Assembly: GCA_033065855.1 (NCBI GenBank)
Contig: JAVXUO010001106.1
Coordinates: 115,989 to 179,988 of the forward strand
Direction: 5' to 3'
From: Escallonia rubra
Lineage: Eukaryota > Streptophyta > Magnoliopsida > Escalloniales > Escalloniaceae
Length of the DNA: 64,000 nt
Shown: in pieces, positions 13,401 through 25,356 of the stretch
Layout of the letters: each line of letters starts with the position of its first letter
Numbering within the stretch: position 1 is the stretch's first letter
Program-made: the position numbers and the translations under genes
Notes under the pieces: model-generated
What the model was told of the DNA's origin: nothing
Database searches by the model: none
Seen by the model: the letters and a program-made list of their open reading frames with translations, nothing else

Positions 13401-16400
13401 CTCTCTCACTCTCACTCTTCACACGACTCTCTCAATTTAGAGATTGCTATTGGCCCTTTCCTATAGCTGGTTTATCTCCCAGTTAATTGATTGATTGAAT
13501 TGTTTTGTGTGGAAGAGGGCTTTACCTTAAAATAAGTTGTCAAATTCAAAAATAAAGCTTCTTTTGCAGAATAGGAGACAAAATCAGATTATGTTCCCTC
13601 ACAAATAAACTCTGAAAATAACACGATAACATTGTTAGAGTTATTCACTATTGATCGGGTAAGATCTTATATTCAATTCTTTTTGCTTGCATATTTTGTC
13701 TCCTCCTTATAGTACAATTTGTACTCCGATTATTTGTACACTTGGTGATAATGCATCTTAACTTGTCTCTCCACGTGCAACTAGAGACTTGCACGTGAGA
13801 TAAAATTTTAAACATGCTAACTTTGTAATGTTCATTTTTTAATGGGTCAAACTTTTAGACTAAATAGAAACCTCACAGCGAAGAAGAATTGAAATCGATG
13901 CCATACGGTACTTGATACATGCCAACAATTAGACTAGAGCTTCATTTTGGAGAGCTTATAGCCAAAATTAGAGCCCATAATAATCATATAGAGAGCTCCA
14001 CCTATTAACATGGAGGCTCGCTTAGATAAAGTAGAATCCATGGTGCTATCCAGCACCAGGCCAATACCACCTTACAACACAACTTGCAATCCCCACTGGG
14101 GCATCTTTTCGTTTCATTGCCATATATTATACCCAAGTGTTGTGTTCTTGCCTCCACCAGAATAGAATTCACTGCCCCGCAACCTTATAGAAGTCAGAAA
14201 ACAAGAGATCAAGTCACCTTTCATGTCATGTCTGCTGCATCATTAGGTGGGGGTTTCCGGGCGGGAATAGCCAGCCGTTCCTTGGTTTTGAGATGCGTGT
14301 GAAGGACAATGACCCAAAGCTTATAGAGTAGCTAGTGATCCTTCAACCGTGGGAAAAGATCTTCTTTTCAACGTAAAGAAGGCCATGGAAATCATGACTA
14401 CAATTAGACAGGTGTGGCAAAGTGGGCTACTTGTTTCTGCCTTGGACTTTACCATAAATAGGAACCTATGTTTTGGCCAGTGGGGAACCTAGTTCCTCCA
14501 CACCACTGAGCTGCTTCTCTTGATCTTGACTCGTTTGCCATTTTTTCTTACTTTGGTGCTATTGGAATGTCAAATTATTAACATAGGCAGTGCGCTTTTT
14601 CTCTATAAAGATAAGAAACGTCTAAATTGACATTGTTAAATGCTTCATGGCTAAGATAAAATTATTTGGGTTTACTTTTGTATCTTGACAAGCTTGATAA
14701 GAGTATAGGTAGGTCTTAGTTTATTAACATCCGACAAGTTTTTTAACTTCTTATTGATTGATGACTGATCACGCGTTTGGTTCGATGATCTAGAGTTACT
14801 TCTCTTAATGGCTACCGAGTTTGATGATTGTATAGCTCCATGCACAAAGCATTTAGTTAAAAAAAAATGCAACCAAATATATGCGACAAGATTTATTTTA
14901 TTTTCTCATTATTGCTATCCAGTTAAATCAAAATTTTTAGGTAGCTGTCATATACATCTATCTATCTATGGACGTGCTCTTGGCTTTATAAGTAGTTGGC
15001 CAAGCATACTTGGACGCAATGAACAAACTTGAAATCGTGTTCTTATCCTCTCCAAATTTTTTTTGAAGATCCAAAGTGTTCGGAAGGCCTTAAGGTCATA
15101 AGTTAGTATCTCTTGGAGAGGCTAAATATTTGTTAGGATTAGTTATGAGAGTTGACATCTTATACTACCGCTGACAACTTAACTTAAGTTGTTAGTGTGA
15201 TCTGACCGTTCATCTATCGTGAATAACAAATCAGATTATTATTATTTAAAACCTTTCTATCGTCTGCCACATAATAAAGTGGACGTCCGCATGGGCGGTA
15301 AATGACTGTCCACGTTGAATTTCACTTGAAAAACATAATAGATTTGGCTGCCCACCTAAGCAATGTGGATGGTCAATTCGTGCTGACAATATAGCTTAAG
15401 GTATCGATGCTGCCATTTATTAGTTCCTATTAGTTATTGGTGCAATCAAATAAATTAAATACTCAAAAAAAAAAAAAATTTAACATTTGAAAGCAAGGCT
15501 ATTTTTCGGCAACTCTTTAAAGGTCAAATCCATACGCTAGGCCCATGGGTGGTTGACACGGGCCTGCCTTATTAACCCACTTTAACCCCGCTCATGGCAG
15601 CCCTAAAGTGATCTTTTATTAGCAAATCCTCCTCCGATCAAGGGTCCATCGCCACGGACTTATACAGTACTCCGAAGAACCAGTTGATAAAATTTATGTA
15701 TGATCTGCAAATTATACACCGCTAATGATACCCGCAAACAATAGTAGGTTGCATGTATGATCTGCAAATTATAACGGCCAACTGTTTAGTCTATGAAAAA
15801 TTAGCTTTGCCGTGACAAATGAGGTATGGACACGTGTGCTTGGAAGAAGGCGTAGAAGAGTAAATGTTGTTAAGAATAGTTAGGATGTGACTATAAATGA
15901 AAATGTCATTAATGATGATGTAATGACAGTTTAAAGCGGTTCAAATTTTCATGGAACGTAGGGCCTGTAATGCACGTTTCACGGCACGTGAGGAATTTGT
16001 GCTTAAGGAATTGAACGAAGGTTTTGTACGGCTGTCGATATGGGAGAAACAATTGACAGCAGCAGTTGTGAAAGATAAAGACATACATTTTTTTTAATAA
16101 GAGGATGAGATCGAACAGTTACAAGAAAGTAAGAATAAAAGGAGAAAGAATGACTAAAGACATCACCATCAACACATAACTCAACTTCAAAGTCTTCTTT
16201 TCCTTTTTCTTTAAACTTTGTGGATGTTTCGCCTCCTATCGATAAAGGCCCCTATATTCAGTGCAAATGTCAGTTTATTTATAATGGGGCGCGCACATCT
16301 TTTAATTTACTCACTTTTGATTTTTTGTAAAGTTCCCGTTTTTAGAGAAGTCCTCGGATATGAGGCTAAAAAGAATTCACATTAAATTGGGAGTTTGCCA

Positions 16401-16803
16401 TCTAGCACAAACTCCAACCGAATGTGATATTCTGGTACACGCATTGTTTGGAATCGTTGTTCCATCAGCTCTTGTTTTCCTCAGCCATGCTGCCTACCTA
16501 AACCTTTTGGTCCATTTTCAGTTAATTTATGGCGTTACTCTCGTCTCTGCAGGTGTAATACTCCCGAGTTTTAGCCTTTGATATGCACATTACAACATGT
16601 AAATAGTTAGTGTAAATGTACTTACCATAGATCATTTCTGCGGTTCATGAGTATGTAACATTGAGGTCACATATCCTTTGTATAATTGTATCACAAAGAC
16701 GCAAGGTTCTTATTGATATGAAGACTGTGGTACATGCATAGGAGATACCCTGCTTCAACAGAAGCAGATTATTGTTGAGGACGGGGCCATCAGAACATGA
16801 AGC
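10416..16803. other. Gene-poor intergenic DNA between SMXL and the 6PGL array
   Basis: Over 6 kb contain only short frames without recognisable domains. There is a CT microsatellite at about 13391-13430 and A/T runs near 15464 and 16090. The last few hundred bases before 16803 match 3' flanks of other 6PGL copies (for example around 20520-20830 and 37270-37690), so the array's duplication unit begins near 16430. Nothing else is supported. Confidence 0.55.
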
Positions 16804-18127
16804 TTACTTCCTAAAAAAGTAAGACAAAATGCATCTGATCAGCTTAATGAAGCGACAGGACCAAAACCCTGTGTTATCATGTATGTTAGCCTTATAAGCA
16901 GCACCATTGTCCAAAAACCAAGTCAGCATCCCTTCAGGTGAAACCATTTCAACAGGCAGGGGCATATAATTATGACGAGGACCGCCAAGCGCTACTTTGA
17001 CAGCATCGGCCGCATCCTCCCCGGTCACCACCATCGCGATATTCGTGGCCGAGTTGATGAGTGGGAAGGTGAACGTAATCCTCTCCGAAGGCGGTTTTGG
17101 CGACTCCTTGATGAAAGTGACCCAGCGCTCCTTTTCGAAGCGCTGGAAGTGCCAGCAGAAAAGAGAAGCAACGTGTCCTTCTGGACCCATGCCTAGCAGC
17201 ATCAGATCGAATTGCGCAAACCCGCTAATCTTCGATTCACTTAGGCTCCCCAGTTGAACCAATTGCTTAAGACATGCCTCATAATCGTCAGCCGCACCTT
17301 CTGGTGTCAATGTATCATTTATCGCAATAATCTGCTCTGTGGGAATTGGTACCTGCAGCCCATGCAAGAAAGACTTGTATAGAATGGCTTATATATATGT
17401 GGCCAGCGCACCGGAAAAAGAAGAGGAAAAACTAAAGCTGACGAAAATGCTACTCATGAACATGTCTGAGTCTCAACAGTCGATCAAATGGCATAGGTTG
17501 CATTGGTAACTATGAGATCAGAATATTGCTATACTTTGGATAAGAAACCATCATAGGCAAGTTTGTAATTGCTATCAGGGTGATCCAAAGGAACAACCCT
17601 TTCATCCAAAAAGAATATGAACCAATTCGACCAAGCCACGGTATCCTTGTACGGAGCCTCCACTAATTTCCTGAAATATTATCAACAGTACACCACAGTT
17701 GGTAATGCATTTGTTTACGTAAATTTGGGTGCAACCCCTTACTATATATCAATGATCATCCAATATAACAGTCGGAATTTGTCGCCACTTGCAAACGACT
17801 ACAAAAGTGCCACTATAAGTTTTACAAAGTGACAGTAGAGACATTTTGACAACAATCTTTCACGACTGTCATGGTCGTATGGTTGCGCCAAACCTCAAAA
17901 ACTGCTTACATACTGAAAGAAATTTCCATGTCAAATTACCTCATTGTATCGATGAGAGTGCCGCCGGACAACACGACCGAGAAAGACCCTTTCTCTTGGA
18001 CAAATTTATTCGAGAGATCTGCGCAATACTTTGCCAGAGCAACCGCCACTTGTTCCTCTGTCTCGAACTTCAGTAACCTTTTGTTGCTAATGTTCGACAC
18101 CTTCTCAGAAGTCATCTCATTAGCCAT
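16804..18127 (-). CDS. PGL: 6-phosphogluconolactonase-like, copy 1 (290 residues, C-terminal extension)
   Basis: Exons are 18127-17940, 17670-17535 and 17352-16804, with conserved phases (2, then 0). The enzyme family hydrolyses 6-phosphogluconolactone in the oxidative pentose phosphate pathway. Exon 1 has VVLSGGTLIDTMR, exon 2 WFIFFLDERVVPLDHPDSNYKLAYDG, exon 3 [18 protein letters not shown] with His168. The family motif is GMGPDGH followed by SLFPGH; here Asp is Glu166 and Pro is Cys. Most cytosolic 6PGLs are about 265-270 residues. This one runs on past the usual end for about 20 residues (through SCRFIKLIRCILSYFFRK) because the ancestral stop is lost. The intron 2 donor is AAA|GTATAG, unlike AAG|GTATGA in its sisters. 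There is no transit peptide and no SKL end. The frame is intact, but expression and activity are unproven. Confidence 0.85.
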
Positions 18128-18224
18128 GGACTTTTGTAGTTAACAGAATTTAGTAAAATACGAAGAAACTTAAAAGAAAGTAAAACTTTGTGTGATTATG
18201 TCCATGCGAGTTGATGTTTAGGCT

Positions 18225-18231
18225 CTTTATA
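18225..18231 (-). promoter_or_regulatory. TATA box of 6PGL copy 1
   Basis: TATAAAG on the minus strand lies about 100 bases before the copy 1 start codon, in sequence aligned with the TATA regions of copies 2, 3, 5 and 7. Confidence 0.5.
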
Positions 18232-18254
18232 CGCCGAGTTTTGTGGACCAAGCA

Positions 18255-18695
18255 AAGCGTTGAAGGAAAGGATGGCTTGGAGATTAAGCTTGAAATATGC
18301 CAAAGAAATTAAAGAAGCCTTTGGTAATAAAGAGGCTGAAACTTTTAAAGTACCTAAATTAATAGCCTGGAGTTTCTCTGATGCAGGTAAAGTATATATT
18401 AACACCGATGGCTGTGCTACAAGGGAATTCATGTGGAGGATATGGCGGATTAATCAGAGACCATAATGGCGATTAGGCTGGAGGCTCTTATGGGTCTCTT
18501 CCCTTTTGCGACGCACTTGAAGCTGAGCTACACGGGATCCTAAAAGAGCTGCAGAAGCTCAGAGATTAGAAGATGAGCAAAGCTCTGATTGAAACAGATC
18601 GACTCCAAGTTTGCAAAGCAACCGATCAGAGGAGGATGCTACTAAAAGTATAGTTTAGAGCGGTGATCATGAGTTGGGTTCAGCTGGACGGCGGC
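18255..18695 (+). mobile_element. LINE RNase H-domain fragment upstream of copy 1
   Basis: Plus-strand translation gives VYINTDGCATR, then after a frame change GGYGGLIRDHNGD and DALEAELHGIL. This is the RNase H domain typical of the C-terminus of plant LINE ORF2, with the first catalytic Asp in NTDG. Stops and frame changes make it a relic. The same fragment lies upstream of copy 4 (34868-36339, split by a MITE) and, shorter, upstream of copy 6 (45130-45296), so it was carried along when this promoter block was duplicated. Confidence 0.75.
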
Positions 18696-19064
18696 TTGTT
18701 CACACAAAGAGATGTTAACCTGTGAGCCGTTGGTTGCTGCCAACTCTGCTCAAGGGGAGGCAATTACCAAAGAAGGGCTTAAGAGAGAAAGGAGAAGAAT
18801 TAAGCAGTTTATCATAAACAAAATTCTAAATGAGGAAATCATTCGATAATTTGATTATACCATCTGCCTCCCTTAGCCCTAGCTAGCCCCCCCTCCTACC
18901 ACATCATACCTTCTTGATCCAACAATTCCAAATAATTAATACCAATGATCCAGAATCATGCAGTATTTATTCAACCGCCACATTTTCCTTCTTTCTCACG
19001 GCTAGAAGATACAAATTCTCCATTTCAGCCTTTAGCTTTTGTGGTGAACACAAGATTTTGGTGC

Positions 19065-20241
19065 CCCTTTTGAATGTGTGCCCTTTGTGTTCTTTAGAAT
19101 CAGAAACCCATCAACATCTTTTCTTGGGCAGTCACTGTATTAAGGATTTGTAGAAAGTCTACTTTACACAAAAGACCAGATGGTGCTGCTAGCCTTTAAC
19201 TACCACAGTGGATTGGCCACTGGCTGGCTTTGTCTCTTCCTTCTCATGTACATGTGTGGGTGACTTGTTTTGCATTTTCTGGATTAATGTAACAGCATCA
19301 TGTACAAGGTCTATCCACTCCTGCTGAATACCATCACCTGACAGAGATGCAAAAAAAAAAAAAATTTCTAGTGCAGATGGTAGAGCCAAACTACTGTCTC
19401 TTCCTCGGGTAATACCTACATAATAAAAACTTCTACAGCTATATATAGCAAACTAGACACATAACTGGAACTATGAACGTTATTCAGAATCTAACAAGTC
19501 ATTTGTGTCAAGAGATCAGAGTGAGGCAGCACACAGATAACATGTAAATAACAAAGAGTATGAAGCCAATGAAGAGTTAAATGCAAAATCGCACTGAAGA
19601 GATCCTCCTTAACAATCAAAACAATGCGTGCAGCAAAAGATATTCAACAGATTTTGAAAAGAACCAAACCTATGCCAAACCCCGAACCAATCTCTGATTC
19701 AGTCACGGACACAACACAGACTATTAGTGATGAAGGTATAGGACATGTGCATGTATCAGAGAGATGGATTGGATATAGAGGAGGAAAAAAGTGGTTAAAC
19801 GCAACATGAATCACACTGTTAACCAGATGATTACGCATCAGGAACTTTTCCCACTCTTTTCTTAAACATTTTCCCTCGCACATGATGAAAAGTATGACGT
19901 ACTTCAACTCAAATCATAACAAAAAAAAACAAGGCAAATTTAGGAAGACAGAAGCATTGCGAGCCTCCCAAATGAGACATTGCACTACCGCAATATTACC
20001 CGACTTTTAGCTGGTGCATAATGTGCTTCCTTTGTGGTATTTTGCTTCGAAAGCTATTTAGTTACTATTCTAGATAAGTCGTGTAATTTCCTGGATGAGC
20101 TTGTCATCCAACTCTGTCTTTTACTCATCTTCTTTTGTAATTTGCGGGATGAACCTGTCATCCACTTTTACTTTTCAGCTGTTTATTGTATACTTTGTTT
20201 TTATCCTGATATATATTTCTATTTTGACAAAAAAAAAAATC
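19065..20241 (+). mobile_element. 5'-truncated LINE-like retroposon with A tail and target duplication
   Basis: The insertion begins at or next to a zf-RVT knuckle fragment (CPLCSLESETHQHLF, 19078-19124) and ends in an A tail (20229-20239). Flanks carry the same TTTGGTGC (19057-19064 and 20242-20249). The related sequence at about 36735-36790, near copy 5, lacks the insert, which supports a recent insertion. The interior contains a minus-strand frame at 19389-19189 (residues GIQQEWIDLVHDAVTLIQKM) that does not look like LINE sequence; see findings. Confidence 0.65.
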
Positions 20242-20894
20242 TTTGGTGCTATTGCAACTTTTTAGGGGTGCCATTCATGAATCTGGAAACTAACAACAAT
20301 TGGCCCATTGCCGCCGGCTAATACTATTCCACACAACAAGTTGCTACTATGAATGTATATATATGATGTGCAACTTATAGAGGGCTAATGATAGCCGCCC
20401 CAAAAGGTCCAAAGAACAAAGAACAGCAACATGTGGTGCACACGGTTAGAAATCCTTGTTCAGCTCTTTCTTAGACTCTGCCTAAAGATCTTTCGTGCAT
20501 TTTCAATTAACTTGTGGCATTACCCTGTCCTCTATTGGGGCTATAGACTCGAGCTTTAACCTTTGAGACGCCAATACAGCTTGAAAACAGATGGTTTAAG
20601 TGCTCTCCTTGTAGAAGACTTCTGCAATTTATGACGGATTAACCTTTGCTAGATGCATTTTAGCGGCAAAATTGTTATTGTAAGTTTTACCTACAACGGA
20701 AAATGCTTTTAATAGTAATTTTTATCGTTAATGATGTGACATTGAGGTCACATATCCTCGGTATCACAGAGACGGAAGGATTTATGAAATCAAGACGATA
20801 GTATGTACATAGGAGACATGCTTATTCAACACAAGCATTTTTTTTTAGGATGCCATCACAAAATGAAGCCGAAGTGGCAGGACCTCACTCTGAA

Positions 20895-22242
20895 TCAACA
20901 CTCTGTCTTGACCTTATGAGCAGCTGGACCATCCAAAATCCATGTCAGCGTCAGTTCAGGGGAAACCATTTTAACGGGCAGAGGCATATAATCATGATGA
21001 GGACGGCAAAGCGCTACTTTGACTGCATCGGCTGCATCCTCCCCGGTGACCACCATTGCGATAAACAAAGCCGAGTTGATGAGCGGAAAGGTGAAGGTAA
21101 TCCTCTCTGAAGGCAGCTTTGGCGACTCCTTAATGAAAGTAACCCAACACTGCTTCTCGAAGCACTGAAAATGCCAGCAGAAAAGCGAAGCAACGTGTCC
21201 CTCTGGACCCATGCCTAGTAGCGATTTTGGCTGTTAAGTTACCATCTGCTTTAAAAGTTTAAGCTATTAGAGAATGAGTCCAACAATATTATCATGGTTA
21301 ATATTGATAAACAACAAAAAGGAACAGATCTCGACTTGAATTTCTGAATCATACCTTGGATAGGAAACCATCTTCGGCAAGTTTGTAGTTGCTATCAGGG
21401 TCATCCAGAGGAACCCTTTCATCCAAAAAGAATATATACCATTTCGACCAAGCCACCGAATCCTTGTGCGGAGCTTGCACTAATTTCCTGCAATGTTACC
21501 AACATCAGACCACAATAGCTAACGTATTTCTTCTTGTTTTTACCACAAAAAAAAGGATAAATTTGGTTCGATTAATAACCCTTAAATATAACAGTTAGAA
21601 TTTATCGCCAATTGCCACTAGTGTCACAAATGATAGTAATAATATCTTAACAACAATATTTGCAACAAAAATTGTCGTACTATTGCAGCCAAATTAAACC
21701 ACCAAGTAGCGCATATTTACTACTAAAGAAAAACAAGGAAAAACTAACATGGTATAGTACCTCATTGCATAAATTAGAGTACCGCCGGAAAGAATGACGG
21801 TGAAAGAACTTTTCTCGTTGACAAATTTATGTGTGATATCTGCAATGTACTTTGCTGTAGCGACCGCCACTTGTTCATCCTGATTGAACTTGAGTATCTT
21901 TTTCTTGGGATGAAAGTTCAATCCCCTCTCCTCTGTACTCTGTAACTTTAAGCAGCCCTTGGAATTGATGCCTCGATGCAGTTATTCCACTATGTTACCA
22001 TTTGATTTGAATTTTATAAATTCAACGATGGTAATACTTATCCTTTCCAATTTTTGTCAAGGCCATGTTGGACAGTTTTGTGTTACTGGGTCAAGCTTCT
22101 GCTTGTACTCTTTTTGCTTGTACCTTTTGGTACTTTATTTTTAGAGCCAAACATTTGTTTATGCTCTTTAGGTTGTACTTTGTGCTTTAGATTAATGCAA
22201 GTTCCGTTTCGACCAACAAAAAAAAAAAATCTCTTCTGCCAT
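20895..22242 (-). pseudogene. 6-phosphogluconolactonase copy 2, broken by retroposon and deletion
   Basis: Exon 1 was MAEERGLNFHPKK-type, but it is split by an insertion (21936-22229) between its first codons (22242-22230) and the rest (21926-21761). Exon 2 is 21487-21355, 133 bases, lacking one Val codon of the usual 136. Exon 3 keeps only the 3' half (about 21225-20895, from GMGPEGH to VKTEC); the acceptor and the first 50 or so residues (VPIPP... to FDLML) are deleted. It carries further changes in otherwise conserved positions (FEKQCW, TWILDG). It shares the Glu and Cys active-site substitutions of the array, so it derives from the same divergent ancestor. It cannot make a normal enzyme. 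Confidence 0.85.
21936..22229 (+). mobile_element. LINE 3'-end retroposon inside exon 1 of copy 2
   Basis: This 294-bp insert ends in an A-rich tail (22216-22229) after a sequence typical of plant LINE 3' ends (gctttagattaatgcaagtt). It is flanked by near-identical 9-mers, tctcctctg (21927-21935) and tctcttctg (22230-22238). Removing it restores the exon 1 frame. Confidence 0.75.
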
Positions 22243-23916
22243 GGGCTTTTGTAGTGAACAAGGAGCTTAGTCAGTACTAGGAAACTATATAATATAATAT
22301 ATATGGGCATGTACTTTTATCATTTTCATTTTGGATAAATTTACTCAACTATATAATATAATATATATGGGCATGATGATTAAAAAGATTCTTTTTTTCT
22401 TAAGTACTTTTATCATTTTCTACTTTCGTTTAGGATAAATTTACTCAACTAGTGACAAAAAACTGAAAATATGTCAGAAGTGTTTTCAGCTTTTTTCACC
22501 CGAAATTAATTCAATGTCAGAAAAAGTAATTAAATTTTCTTTGTTGAAAATGAGAAAAATACACGAACGTATTTTCTAACTGGATATAAAAATCATGAAA
22601 ACGAAAATGTTAAACGTACATGCCTCTTATAGGGAAGTGGAATTTTGTGTGACCAGGAAAGTGGAATTTTGTGTGACCATGTCCATGGTCTGGCTTATTT
22701 CTTAGGCTTTTTATAGGCCAGTTTTGTGGAATAGCCACCAAAGTGGTCCAACTTGTACCGGTGAACAATTTATGAGTTGCACGTTTTATAAATGATCACT
22801 ATTTTTTTAAACGTGTTGAATTTTCAAGTGTGGTTCTGAGAGTTTGCTCCAATACTAGGTCCTGGTGTTGGATTGCGCATTGGAAAGGATAACTCTTGGC
22901 TATCGAGATTATGACAAGATAGTTACAACCTATCGCACAATTATTAATGGTAGTTCAGTATAGTTAGCAACATTTTTGTTAACAATTTCAATCACAAATT
23001 TTAACAGTATTTTTTTAACGTTATTAAATATTAATTAATAAAAATATTTAATGACCGTCGATTACTGTTAAATAGCGAGTTGCAGCTGCATCACCACTCT
23101 ACAAATAGTAGTTAAATTTTTTTCCAAACAAATAAATGTACTGAAAATGCTAGGGCCACCACCATGCCGTAGCTTACATCTTTTTTCTTGTGCACAAAAG
23201 AACCAAAAGTAAAAACTTTAAGTGAGGCAAAAGAGAACGAAGACGCAGAAATTCTGCCAACTTTTAAGATTTAACATCTAGGTTCTTGTATTCATATCAT
23301 TTAATTTAATTTAATACGAAGTGTCGCAGGTAGCCTAATTAGAATAAGTTTTGACTATTATTTAGATTGTTTGACGATGTCTAAAATTCTTTATATAGCG
23401 ATTTTATTAGTTACTAGACATACTTTTTAAGGTCATTAAGAATTTTTGACATTATCTTTTTAATATCACTAAATAAATGTCACAAAAATTATATAGTAAT
23501 AATTGATTTTTTGCTATATGATAAATTATAGGCATCTTTCAAGAGCACGAATAGCAGTCCAAAATTTTCTGCTTATATGTCCGCTAAAGATTGAACTAAT
23601 GATTAGAAAAAAAAATATTTGTACAAACGCTCTCCTTAGAGAGGACTTCCGCCGTTCATGATGGACTAGGATCCTCCATTGCACAACATTTTTAATAAAG
23701 ATGGAAGGTTTTATTGATATGGAGACGATAGTACATGCATCGGAGATAGGCTTATTCAACACAAGCAGGTTACTATGCAATGCCATCACAACAGGAGATA
23801 GGCTTATTTAAATACGACGCCATCACACAACATGAAGCTGAACTGGGCCTATTCAACAAGCTTGTTATACGATGCCATCACAACATGAAGCTTCAGTGGC
23901 AGGACTTCACTCCGAA
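22243..23916. other. Upstream block of copy 2 and 3' flank of copy 3
   Basis: The TATA box of copy 2 is at 22709-22715 (minus). The block 22720-23500 matches the regions upstream of copies 3, 5 and 7. A tandem repeat of about 75 bp (two units starting near 22284 and 22347) and a doubled segment at 22634-22678 are local. 23760-23890 has short repeats of a CTTATTCAACA...GATGCCATCACAACA unit, the 3' flank of copy 3. No gene is seen. Confidence 0.55.
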
Positions 23917-25356
23917 TCAACCCTGTATGTTGTTGGCCTTATGAACAGCTGCATGGTCCAAGAACCATGTCAGCTGCCGTTGAGGGGAGACCATTTCAAC
24001 GGGCAGGGGCATATAACCGTGATGAGGACGGCTAAGCGCTACTTTGACTGCATCTGCGGCATCCTCCCCGGTTACCACCATTGCGATAAACGAAGCAGAG
24101 TTGATGAGTGGAAAGGTGAAGGTAATCCTCTCCGAAGGAGGCTTTGGCGAGTCCTTGATGAAAGTAACCCAGCGCTCCTTCTCGAAGCGCTGGAAGTGCC
24201 AGCAGAAAAGTGAAGCGACGTGTCCCTCTGGACCCATGCCTAGTAGCATCAGATCAAACTGGGCGAACCCGTCTTTAACATGTGGTCTCGGCAGTACCCC
24301 CTGTTGAACCAATCGCTTCAGACGTTCCTCGTAATCGTCAGCTGCAGCTTCAGGTGTCAGTGACGGATTTATGGCATAAATATTTTCCGGCGGAATTGGT
24401 ACCTGCAAGAGGGAATGATGTGGACTAGCCATATAAGAACAACGTAATTGTCTGACCACCATCCTCATATTCTTGGAAATCATGCTACTACATCATTAGA
24501 AAATTACTAGGACCCAAAAAAAAAAAAAAACTTATTTGGCAGAACATCCATAAGAGTCTTTCCTTTACTAATTTCACCAAAACAACGGCTTCAAAGGCCC
24601 AAATATTGCTGCTGGAAAGCCTTTAAACGTTTTGCTCAAGGGATATTTTGGCAAACAACAAAAAAGGAACAATCTTCGTCTGGAATTTCTGAATCATACC
24701 TTGGATAGGAAACCATCATAGGCAAGTTTGTAGTTGCTCTCAGGGTCATCCAGAGGAACAACCCTTTCATCCAAAAAGAATATATACCATCTCGACCAAG
24801 CCACCGCATCCTTGTACGGAGCCTCCACCAGTTTCCTGACATGTTAGCAACATCAGACCACAATAGCTAACGTATATCTTCTTGTTTTTAGCACCCAAAA
24901 ACAAAAACAAAAAAAGGTGTGTATCTTTTTTATTATGTAAATTTGATTTCACACCCCACGACTAGTGATCGTCAAATATAACGGTTAGAATATGTCGCCA
25001 ATTGCAAACGAGCACAAAAGTGCCATTAGTATAATAAATGACAGTAAAAATATCTTAGCAATAACTTTTTGCAACTATCATCGCTTATAAGACTGCAGCC
25101 AAACCACCAAGAAGCGCATATATACTACGAAGTACAAAAGAAAAAGAAGGAAAAATTAACTACATTACCTCATTGTATCTATCAGAGTACCGCCGGACAG
25201 AACAACGGTGAAAGATCCTTTCTCAGGGACAATTCTACGCGAGAGATTTGCAATGTACTCTGCTAGAGCGACCGCCACTTGTTCCTCCTGATCGAACTTG
25301 AGAATCCTTCGGGGCTGAACGTCCACTCTCCTCCCAGTAGGAATCTCGTCAGCCAT
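23917..25356 (-). CDS. PGL: 6-phosphogluconolactonase-like, copy 3 (269 residues)
   Basis: Exons are 25356-25169, 24835-24700 and 24402-23917, with GT-AG introns in the family's positions and phases. The start MADEIPTG is chosen because every sister copy begins MA-E/D; an in-frame ATG six codons upstream (25374) is possible. Exon 1 ends VVLSGGTLIDTMR, exon 2 holds WSRWYIFFLDERVVPLDDP, exon 3 [22 protein letters not shown], with Glu167 for Asp and His169 kept. Predicted role: lactone hydrolysis in the cytosolic oxidative pentose phosphate pathway, by family. The protein ends HKANNIQG, without SKL and without a transit peptide. Length matches cytosolic 6PGLs. Whether the changed motif keeps activity is unknown. 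Confidence 0.88.

Noticed and set aside
23872-24307. Plus-strand frames opposite exon 3 of the 6PGL copies (also at 16972, 20850, 37881 and 47222)
   Set aside because: They recur only because the minus-strand exon is conserved; they have no domain and no splice or promoter context.
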